Translations under genes and position numbers: made by a program
Assembly (NCBI RefSeq): GCF_000314995.1
Contig: NZ_BAEO01000031.1
Span: 124,001 to 188,000, forward strand
Direction of reading: 5' to 3'
Length of the DNA stretch: 64,000 nucleotides
DNA from: Paraglaciecola arctica BSs20135
GTDB taxonomy: Bacteria > Pseudomonadota > Gammaproteobacteria > Enterobacterales > Alteromonadaceae
Shown here: in pieces, positions 56,866 to 64,000 of the stretch
Numbering within the stretch: position 1 is the first letter of the stretch
Layout: every line of letters starts with the position of its first letter
The notes under the pieces: model-generated
Seen by the model: only the letters and a program-made list of their open reading frames with translations
The model's database searches: none
Told to the model about the DNA's origin: nothing

Positions 56866-59800
56866 ATGAATATTGTTGATATTGCTGTAAAACGGCCCGT
56901 TACCGTATGGATGTTTACTTTCGCTATTATTTTATTTGGTATGGTTTCACTGTCCCGTTTGGCGATAAACTTGTTACCAGAATTGTCCTACCCTACCCTG
57001 ACTATTCGCACCGATTATGTTGGCGCAGCACCGGGAGAAATTGAACAACTAGTATCCAAACCCATTGAAGAAACTATAGGTGTAGTCAAAGGTGTGCGCA
57101 CCGTAATATCAACCTCTAAAGCGGGTCAATCTGATGTGTTACTCGAGTTTGAGTGGGGCACAGACATGGACTTAGCCAGTCTTGAAGTACGTGAAAAACT
57201 AGACACTTTACAATTGCCTTTAGATATCAAAAAGCCATTATTGTTACGCTTTAATCCTAGCTTAGATCCGGTTATGCGATTTGGCTTAGGAGGCGCAAAA
57301 CCCATAACAACTGAAGATCCCGGCAAAACAAAAAATAACCAGCAAGTAGCATTAAGCGACCAAGGTATTAAGGCCTTGCGGATCTACGCTGAAGAGCAAG
57401 TCAAGCGGCAACTCGAATCTGTGGAAGGCGTGGCTTCAGTCAAAGTAGGTGGCGGTTTAGAAAATGAAATTCAGGTATTAGTAGATCAACAAAAAACCAG
57501 CCAACTGAACATTTCAGTTAATGAAGTTATTAAACGTTTAAAAGACGAAAATGTAAATTCCTCTGGTGGCCGAGTAAAAGATGGTTCACAAGAGTATTTG
57601 GTACGCACCTTAAACCAATTTCAAAGTTTAGACGATATACGCAATTTATTTATCGCTAATCGCGAAGGTAGAAATATTCGTTTAGGCGACATTGCAACAG
57701 TGCAAGATTCTCACAAAGAACCTACCTCTATGAACCGTTTTAATGGATATGAAGGTGTAGAAATAGCGATTTATAAAGAAGGTGATGCAAATACAGTGCA
57801 AGTTGCTGAAAACATACAGTTTCGTATTGCACAGATGCAAGAAAACATTCCTAGCCAATACCAGTTACAGTTGGTCTATGATCAGTCTAGGTTTATCGCT
57901 AATGCTATTAATGAGGTAAAAACTGCAGCCATTATCGGTGGTTTGCTGGCTATGGTGGTGTTGTATCTATTTTTAAAAAATATTTGGCCAACCTTAATAA
58001 TTTCTATCTCAATTCCAGTCTCGATTATTGCTACCTTTAATCTTATGTATGGCAATAATATTAGTTTAAATATCATGAGTTTAGGGGGGATTGCGCTAGC
58101 CATTGGACTACTTGTAGATAACAGCATAGTAGTGTTAGAAAACATAGCTCGCCATAAAGCGACCACTAAAGATTATAAACAGGCCGCAGTTATAGGCACC
58201 AAAGAAGTATCTATGGCCATCATCGCCTCAACATTAACAACTATGGCAGTATTTTTTCCATTAGTTTTTGTAGAAGGGATTGCAGGCCAGTTGTTTAGTG
58301 ATCAGGCCTTAACTGTGACCTTTGCATTGGCTGCATCCTTAGTTGTGGCACTAACTTTAATACCTATGTTGGCCGCAAGAGAAAAATCAACTGATGCACC
58401 AAACAATAAACCAAACCTAGACTTAGGTGAAAGCCCCGAAAAAACACTTCCAACCACAAAAATGGGCTGGTTTTTTCATTATGTAACTCTGCCGCTTTAT
58501 TGGTTAGTTCAATTGCTTTTCCATTTTATTCCCTTTGTTATCAGCTCCATCATTATTTTGTTATTCAGACTGTTAAGCAAAGTCTTGGGAACCTTATTTC
58601 GACCATTATTATGGGTGTTCGATAAAAGTTTCAAACAAATCGAAAAGGCTTACTTGGCAGCACTCAAACAAGCGTTAGGTATTCGTATCTTGGTTTTAAC
58701 AGCAGTAGTAACCGTTTCATTAGCTTCAGTGTTGTTATTACCAAAACTTGGCATGGAACTGATCCCCGATATGTCGCAAGGTGAGTTTTTTGTAGAGATC
58801 ACTTTACCCACAGGTTCACAATTAGAAAATACCGACCACGTGATTGCAGACTTAGGCATTTTTACTGCTGAGTTAGAAGGCGTAGAGCGCACTTATGCCT
58901 TAGCTGGAACCGGGAGTTTAATGAACGTATCAGCCAGTCAAGGTGGTGAATATTGGGGCAAGCTAAATGTAGTGATGCAAACCACTAGTTCGGCTCAGGC
59001 AACTCAAATAGTGATGGACAAAATGCGCACTTATTTGTCAAAACAAGCGGGGGTTCAGAGTAAGTTTGGTAAACCAGCATTGTTTACTTTTGCGACCCCA
59101 TTAGCGGTACAAATCATAGGTTTTGATCTTGAAGACTTGACTAAATATAGCCAAAAATTACAGGCCATTATGCAAGGTGATAAACGCTTCGCCGATGTAA
59201 AGTCCTCATTACAATCAGGTAATCCAGAACTCAAAATTAAATTCGACCATGGAAAACTGGCACAACTTGGTATCAATGCTCCAGATGTATCTAAACTTCT
59301 GTCTGCAGAAATTGGCGGTGAAGTAGCAACTAAATACAGTATTGAAGACAGAAAAGTCGATATTTTAGTGAGAACCATGGAATCGCAACGGGATTCCATT
59401 GCTGACATTGGACAAATGATCGTTAATCCTGGGGCTAGCCAAGCTATTCCTTTGGCAGCCGTAGCAGATATAAGTATGTCAATTGGTCCAAGTGAAATCA
59501 CCCGAATAGGTCAGGAGCGTGTTGCTGTGGTCTCGGCCAATTTGAATTATGGAGATCTAAATGAAGCAGTAGCAGCAGTGCAACAACATATCGACTCTTT
59601 GAAATTACCTCTTAACATGCAAGCTAAAATAGCCGGACAGAATGAAGAAATGCAAAACAGTTTTCAGTCTTTACAGTTTGCTTTAGCCCTGGCGATATTT
59701 TTAGTGTATCTAGTTATGGCTTCACAATTTGAGTCATTGTTACACCCTTTGCTGATTTTATTAACTGTGCCTTTGGCTTGTGCCGGTTCTATCTATGGAT

Positions 59801-60213
59801 TGTACTTATCGGGCACTAATATTAGCGTAGTGGTATTTATAGGGTTAATTATGTTGGCGGGAATTGTAGTGAATAATGCCATAGTGTTAATTGATCGAAT
59901 TAACCAGTTGCGTGCATCAGGAATTGAAAAAACCACAGCTATTATCGAAGCAGCACAAAGTCGCTTACGTCCAATTCTTATGACCACACTGACTACCTCA
60001 TTAGGTTTATTACCTATGGCAATAGGGTTAGGCGAAGGCGCTGAAATTCGCACGCCTATGGCAATCACTGTTATTTATGGCTTGCTCTTTGCCACTTTAC
60101 TTACGTTATTTTTTATCCCTGTGATCTACAGTTTATTTGACCGCAAGCAGTTTGAAAATCAAGCATATGCTTTGCCGACAAAAACTGATGATGGGGAGAC
60201 AGTTCATGGATAA
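56866..60213 (+). CDS. RND efflux permease 1 (HAE1-type) with an extended central loop
   Basis: This 1115-residue pump starts with IVDIAVKRPVTVWMFTFAI. It carries the TM4 proton-relay aspartates in GGIALAIGLLVDNSIVVLEN and the symmetrical second half. It is about 80 residues longer than usual. The extra part lies between TM6 and TM7 (about 500-600) and includes added hydrophobic segments (LYWLVQLLFHFIPFVISSII). It starts 8 bp after the adaptor. The substrate is unknown; the HAE1 branch exports hydrophobic/amphiphilic compounds, not metals. Confidence 0.92.
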   Translation: MNIVDIAVKRPVTVWMFTFAIILFGMVSLSRLAINLLPELSYPTLTIRTDYVGAAPGEIEQLVSKPIEETIGVVKGVRTVISTSKAGQSDVLLEFEWGTDMDLASLEVREKLDTLQLPLDIKKPLLLRFNPSLDPVMRFGLGGAKPITTEDPGKTKNNQQVALSDQGIKALRIYAEEQVKRQLESVEGVASVKVGGGLENEIQVLVDQQKTSQLNISVNEVIKRLKDENVNSSGGRVKDGSQEYLVRTLNQFQSLDDIRNLFIANREGRNIRLGDIATVQDSHKEPTSMNRFNGYEGVEIAIYKEGDANTVQVAENIQFRIAQMQENIPSQYQLQLVYDQSRFIANAINEVKTAAIIGGLLAMVVLYLFLKNIWPTLIISISIPVSIIATFNLMYGNNISLNIMSLGGIALAIGLLVDNSIVVLENIARHKATTKDYKQAAVIGTKEVSMAIIASTLTTMAVFFPLVFVEGIAGQLFSDQALTVTFALAASLVVALTLIPMLAAREKSTDAPNNKPNLDLGESPEKTLPTTKMGWFFHYVTLPLYWLVQLLFHFIPFVISSIIILLFRLLSKVLGTLFRPLLWVFDKSFKQIEKAYLAALKQALGIRILVLTAVVTVSLASVLLLPKLGMELIPDMSQGEFFVEITLPTGSQLENTDHVIADLGIFTAELEGVERTYALAGTGSLMNVSASQGGEYWGKLNVVMQTTSSAQATQIVMDKMRTYLSKQAGVQSKFGKPALFTFATPLAVQIIGFDLEDLTKYSQKLQAIMQGDKRFADVKSSLQSGNPELKIKFDHGKLAQLGINAPDVSKLLSAEIGGEVATKYSIEDRKVDILVRTMESQRDSIADIGQMIVNPGASQAIPLAAVADISMSIGPSEITRIGQERVAVVSANLNYGDLNEAVAAVQQHIDSLKLPLNMQAKIAGQNEEMQNSFQSLQFALALAIFLVYLVMASQFESLLHPLLILLTVPLACAGSIYGLYLSGTNISVVVFIGLIMLAGIVVNNAIVLIDRINQLRASGIEKTTAIIEAAQSRLRPILMTTLTTSLGLLPMAIGLGEGAEIRTPMAITVIYGLLFATLLTLFFIPVIYSLFDRKQFENQAYALPTKTDDGETVHG

Positions 60214-63200
60214 GTTCCAAAGCGCAGGTTCTGCATTAGCGGATTTTGCGATACGACGCCCAGTCACCATTATGATGTTGTTTATATCGATGTTGGTATT
60301 TGGCATTTTATCTAGCCAGTTATTGCCCCTAGAAAAATTTCCCAGCATTGATATCCCAGAAATCGCTATTCGTATTCCTTATAATGATGCCACGCCAGTG
60401 GAAGTTGAAAAAATGATCACCCGGCCAGTGGAAGAAGCATTAGCAACTATGTCTGGTATCAAACGATTACGTTCACGTTCCTCTGAGGATGGTGCTGAAA
60501 TCCAGTTGCAATTTGCCTGGGATGAAAACCTCAAAGCCAAAGGCATAGAGGCTCGAGAAAAAATAGACGCTATACGAGCTGAATTACCCTCTGATGTAGA
60601 ACGAGTGTTGGTTTATCAATTTAACACCAATGATATGCCAATTTTTTCTATGCGAGTATCCAGTGATCGAGACTTATCAAGCGCCTACGATTTACTTGAT
60701 CGTAATTTAAAACGCCCCATCGAAAGAGTGGCAGGTGTGTCTAAAGTCGAACTATACGGCGTTACAAAAAAACAAATATCCATTCGTTTAGACCAACAAC
60801 TGATGGCAGCACTACAAGTCAACACCAACGAATTAGCCAATTCTTTAAGTAACGCCAACTTTTCACTTGCTGCAGGCAGTTTTATTGACTCAGATATTCA
60901 GCAAAAAATCACAGTTAACCCTCAGGGAGAGTTTACTAGCTTGCAGGAAATTCGCGACATGATGGTTAAAAAAGGTGTACGCCTTAGCGATATTGCCTTG
61001 GTTCAATACGAAAAACCACAACGTACTGAAGGGCGTCATCTGGATCAGTCCTTTGCAGTTGGGTTTAACATTTATCGCGAGTCGACCAGTAATATGGTTG
61101 AAGTATCCAGCGAAGTGTTAAAAGTTATTGATGATGCGAATTCAAATCCAGCTTTTAACGGGATCCACTTATTTATTATGCAAAACGAAGCAGAGAGTGT
61201 AACCAAGTCTCTTTCTGATTTACTTAATGCAGGATTAATTGGCGCGTTATTGTCGCTATTGGTGCTTTACGCCTTTTTACGCAATGTCACTAGTACTCTA
61301 TTGGTAGTGTTATCTGTACCTTTTAGTATTTGTATTACCCTAGGCTGCATGTACATGATGGGTTATACCATTAATATTTTATCCATGATGGGGCTGATGT
61401 TAGCGGTAGGTATGTTGGTGGATAATGCTGTTGTGGTCACAGAAAGTATCGAACAGGAAAAAGAAAATAACCCTGATGTGATTGCCGCTACAAAAGCAGG
61501 AGTAGGCAAAGTAAGTTTGGCGGTTATCGCTGGAACGATCACTACTGCTATTGTTTTTTTACCTAATATTGTTGGAGCCAAGGTTAACGTCACTGTTTTT
61601 CTAGAGCATGTTGCTATTGCCATTTGTATATCATTGTTTGCTTCGTTATTGATCTCTCAAACTTTGATCCCCCTGCTCTCTACCAAAATCAAATCTAAGG
61701 CAACTAAAAACGTTAGCAACAATCAACCAAAAGCTCTCGGTAAAATTGCAACTTGGTATAAAGGTATTCTTTCTTGGTCTCTTAAAAACCAAGGAAAAAC
61801 CAGCCTAATTGCAATTTTAATCTTAGCGAGTACCGCGCTGCCGATGCAGTACGTTACTAGTGATGATGATAACGACAACGATCAAAATCGAGTATGGATG
61901 AACTACGACATTCAAGGTAGTTTTAGTTTGGAAGAAGTAGAAAAAACCGTTACTAAAATGGAAAAGTACCTCTACGCCAATCAAGAGAAATTTCATATCA
62001 AACAGGTATATACCTATTACACAGCTGGGTTTGCTGTTTCGGGTATTACCCTTATAGATGATTTACCCGTGTCACAATCAGAAGTGAAAAAACTAATCAG
62101 CGAAAGCCTACCCAGCTTTGTAAGGGCTAAACCTTCGTTCCAATGGGATCAAGGCAATGGTGGTGGCATCCAAATGACCATAATGGGCGACTCTTCAGAA
62201 AGACTTGCCCAAATCGCTAAACAAATAGTTCCGATTCTGACTAATGTTGAAGGGCTGTCAGACGTCAAAACTGATACCAGTCGACAAAAGCAGGAATTAC
62301 AAGTAGTTATAGATAGGGAAAAAGCGTTTCGTTTTGGGCTAAATACCAAAGATATTTCGCAAGTTGTTGCTACCGCATTACGGGGTGCTAATCTACGCAC
62401 GTTTCGTCACGGTGACACTGGCGAAGTGGGTATACGTCTAATGTACGATCAAGCACTCCAAAATTCAGTAGAGGCACTAAAAAACTTAACTATCACACGT
62501 ATCTCAGGCCAAAATGTCACACTAGATATGATTGCTGAATTAACCGTTAAACCAAGACTTTCAGAAATTAACCGCAGCTATCGTCAAACCTCCATAACTA
62601 TTGGCGGCAATTTACAAGATGGCTTTACCCTAGAAGATGCCCAAAAAAGTATTGAAGGTGTGATGCAACACATAAAATTGCCTACAGGTTACGATTGGAC
62701 ATTTGATGGCAGTATTGAACGCCAAAATCAAAACGAAAGTGCCATGCAAACCAATATGTTATTGGCCTTAATTATGATTTACATTGTAATGGCGGCCTTG
62801 TTTGAGTCATTACTGTTGCCAACAGCTGTGATAACTTCATTGCTATTTTCTATGACCGGAGTGTTTTGGGCGTTGTTTGCAGCCGGCTTACCTATGTCCA
62901 TTATGAGTATGATTGGCATGTTAATACTCATGGGCATAGTGGTGAACAATGGCATTGTGCTGGTGGACAGGATAAACCAACTGATCAATATAGGGTACGC
63001 GGTGCAACCGGCCATCATCGAAGCTTGCTTAAACCGAGTCAGACCTATACTGATGACGGTAGCTACTACTGTATTAGGTTTAGTACCCCTTGCTTTTGGT
63101 AGTACCCGTTTAGGAGGTGATGGTCCACCCTATTCACCTATGGCAATTTCGATTATAGGGGGGTTGATATTTTCTACCTTAACCAGTTTAGTGTTAGTGC

Positions 63201-63295
63201 CTCTTGCCTACTTGCTACTGCTTAAACTCAGAGCAAAAACCACCGATATGATCACTAACAGCAAACGTATGATCAGCCGTGTCATCAGCATCTAG
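60206..63295 (+). CDS. RND efflux permease 2
   Basis: The ATG at 60206 (1029 residues) overlaps the end of permease 1 by 8 bp and is preceded by GGGGAGA. An open frame reaches back to 60137 but only within permease 1. It has FAIRRPVTIMMLFISMLVF at TM1 and the TM4 motif GLMLAVGMLVDNAVVVTESI with both aspartate-region features. It differs clearly from permease 1, so the pair may form a mixed trimer as MdtBC does. No outer-membrane channel gene is in this operon. Confidence 0.92.
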   Translation: MDKFQSAGSALADFAIRRPVTIMMLFISMLVFGILSSQLLPLEKFPSIDIPEIAIRIPYNDATPVEVEKMITRPVEEALATMSGIKRLRSRSSEDGAEIQLQFAWDENLKAKGIEAREKIDAIRAELPSDVERVLVYQFNTNDMPIFSMRVSSDRDLSSAYDLLDRNLKRPIERVAGVSKVELYGVTKKQISIRLDQQLMAALQVNTNELANSLSNANFSLAAGSFIDSDIQQKITVNPQGEFTSLQEIRDMMVKKGVRLSDIALVQYEKPQRTEGRHLDQSFAVGFNIYRESTSNMVEVSSEVLKVIDDANSNPAFNGIHLFIMQNEAESVTKSLSDLLNAGLIGALLSLLVLYAFLRNVTSTLLVVLSVPFSICITLGCMYMMGYTINILSMMGLMLAVGMLVDNAVVVTESIEQEKENNPDVIAATKAGVGKVSLAVIAGTITTAIVFLPNIVGAKVNVTVFLEHVAIAICISLFASLLISQTLIPLLSTKIKSKATKNVSNNQPKALGKIATWYKGILSWSLKNQGKTSLIAILILASTALPMQYVTSDDDNDNDQNRVWMNYDIQGSFSLEEVEKTVTKMEKYLYANQEKFHIKQVYTYYTAGFAVSGITLIDDLPVSQSEVKKLISESLPSFVRAKPSFQWDQGNGGGIQMTIMGDSSERLAQIAKQIVPILTNVEGLSDVKTDTSRQKQELQVVIDREKAFRFGLNTKDISQVVATALRGANLRTFRHGDTGEVGIRLMYDQALQNSVEALKNLTITRISGQNVTLDMIAELTVKPRLSEINRSYRQTSITIGGNLQDGFTLEDAQKSIEGVMQHIKLPTGYDWTFDGSIERQNQNESAMQTNMLLALIMIYIVMAALFESLLLPTAVITSLLFSMTGVFWALFAAGLPMSIMSMIGMLILMGIVVNNGIVLVDRINQLINIGYAVQPAIIEACLNRVRPILMTVATTVLGLVPLAFGSTRLGGDGPPYSPMAISIIGGLIFSTLTSLVLVPLAYLLLLKLRAKTTDMITNSKRMISRVISI

Positions 63296-63312
63296 AAAAA
63301 TGGAGACTACAA

Positions 63313-63439
63313 ATGATTAAGTCGATGGGTTGTTTTACCTCTATTAGCCATAGCCGCCATTTTCTTTTTCAGCATTGGCAACACTTCAACATTAATTGTA
63401 TTTTTGATCATGGGTTTTATGTTTGAGTTAGCCTTTTGA
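63313..63439 (+). pseudogene. Small membrane-protein gene with a one-base frameshift
   Basis: An ATG behind GGAGA starts ATGATTAAGTCG. One base out of frame, the sequence then reads WVVLPLLAIAAIFFFSIGN followed by TSTLIVFLIMGFMFELAF to a stop, about 37 codons of two hydrophobic helices. In the hydrophobic frame the only upstream codons are a TGA and no start. A single missing or extra base around 63316-63326 would join the two frames. It is either a true frameshift or a sequencing error. Confidence 0.5.
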
Positions 63440-63492
63440 AGGCTTTCCCTAGAAAAAACAACAAGCGTTAAATTTTGGTCAATAAATTAACG

Positions 63493-63864
63493 TTATTTCT
63501 CTAGTAGCTCAGACAATAGGTCAATCGCCTGTTGTTCTGCAGCATCTAGTTCATCATCGGCGATAGCAACGTCTCTTACTAACTGCATTGCTTGTTGTTT
63601 CATATCATTATCAATCAACAATTTGGCTCTGTGGGTTAGATAATCTTCTACCGTGTCAGTTTTAATTGCGGCATAACATTTTAACAATGTGGTGGTGTAA
63701 TATTCTTCTTTACTTACATCTGCATTCCACTCAATGGTATCGAGCCATTTGTGCATAAACTCAGATTCTTGCTCGGTGATCACGCCATCAGCAACAATCA
63801 AAAATAATACTAAATCAAACAATGCTTCACGTTGCTTTTGATCATGGCAGTGTCCCATATCCAT
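63493..63864 (-). CDS. TerB-like protein
   Basis: This 123-residue acidic helical protein has two TerB-type repeats: LFLIVADGVITEQESEFM and VAIADDELDAAEQQAIDLL. Each contains the A-DG/DE acidic metal-binding turn. TerB domains bind divalent metals and appear in tellurite-resistance and envelope-stress contexts, but short solo copies like this have no known role. The frame is open for 14 further codons upstream of the chosen ATG. Confidence 0.6.
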   Translation of the reverse strand: MDMGHCHDQKQREALFDLVLFLIVADGVITEQESEFMHKWLDTIEWNADVSKEEYYTTTLLKCYAAIKTDTVEDYLTHRAKLLIDNDMKQQAMQLVRDVAIADDELDAAEQQAIDLLSELLEK

Positions 63865-63903
63865 CGACTTGAGAAATAGATCAATAGGGTCAGAGACGTT
63901 AAT

Positions 63904-64000
63904 TTAGATTGTACCTTTAAAACTCTTGGATTTCCTATCACCACCTCTAGCTAGTGGCACTGCTCTTCTACCCGTTTGCTGCTCAATCTGTTGTTTGAAT
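63904..64000 (-). CDS. C-terminus of a possible REP-associated transposase (cut by the right edge)
   Basis: The last 31 codons read FKQQIEQQTGRRAVPLARGG and DRKSKSFKGTI before a TAA. The GRR...RGG(D)RKS basic tail resembles the C-terminal tails of Y1-type REP-associated transposases. The catalytic part is outside the window, so the assignment is weak. Confidence 0.3.
   Translation of the reverse strand, partial: FKQQIEQQTGRRAVPLARGGDRKSKSFKGTI

Noticed and set aside
1-64000. CRISPR arrays, rRNA, tRNA and known riboswitches
   Set aside because: I saw no regularly spaced repeats, no tRNA cloverleaf or CCA-ended gene and no conserved riboswitch core. Short or unusual RNAs could still be missed by eye.

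Overview
The window looks like a chromosome segment of a marine gammaproteobacterium, most likely an alteromonad of the Glaciecola/Paraglaciecola type. This rests on the AT-leaning sequence, the yceD-rpmF-plsX-fabHDG-acpP-fabF-pabC-mltG-tmk-holB-tatD order next to rluC and rne, an NhaD-type antiporter and paired MsrPQ. No database was consulted, so the genus is an inference.

Left part, 1 to about 17.4 kb: a copper/silver resistance region. It holds the N-terminal part of a Cu(I) P-type ATPase with its MerR-family regulator, expressed from a classic 19-bp-spacer promoter. A long leftward gene series follows: a Met/His/Cys-rich exported protein, a DUF411 lipoprotein, a CusC-like outer-membrane channel, CusB (fused to a CusF-like domain that has lost its metal-binding methionines), CusA, a Met/His-rich periplasmic protein, a cytochrome c, a haloperoxidase/PAP2-like lipoprotein, an NTF2-like protein, a leader micro-ORF, an AraC regulator and a fatty-acid-hydroxylase-family membrane protein. 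The rightward CusRS two-component system shares an intergenic region with this series, which contains a perfect 22-bp CopR/CusR-type palindrome. A second, apparently orphan copy of that box lies at about 1.7 kb.

Mobile part, about 17.5 to 27.7 kb: a single tyrosine recombinase divergent from a KfrA-like coiled-coil DNA-binding protein, with a 36-bp near-perfect inverted repeat between them. Next come a decayed alpha/beta hydrolase and a four-gene leftward operon matching the ginABCD module (three large tyrosine recombinases plus a small helper) that defines GInt genomic islands. The right edge of this module cuts directly into a dGTPase-like gene, leaving only its last 334 or so codons. The missing 5' part is not elsewhere in the window, so the island probably continues past the left edge and the copper genes are probably its cargo.

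Right part, 27.7 to 64 kb: core genome. It contains msrPQ, a SulA-like gene under tandem LexA-like boxes, ychJ, a glutathione S-transferase, the fatty-acid/DNA-replication/cell-wall cluster, maf, a HAD phosphatase, rluC, rne with a 600-bp divergent leader region, an RhlE-like helicase, nhaD, a YaiI-family gene, an operon of a VWA lipoprotein, an ECF sigma factor and a membrane protein, and an RND efflux operon with one adaptor and two different permeases. The right end has a frameshifted small membrane-protein gene, a TerB-like gene and the C-terminus of a possible REP-associated transposase.

The left half reads as an acquired metal-resistance island that destroyed a dGTPase gene on entry. 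It carries three layers of copper response: a MerR regulator for cytoplasmic Cu(I), CusRS for periplasmic copper, and a possibly redox-linked cytochrome/haloperoxidase section.
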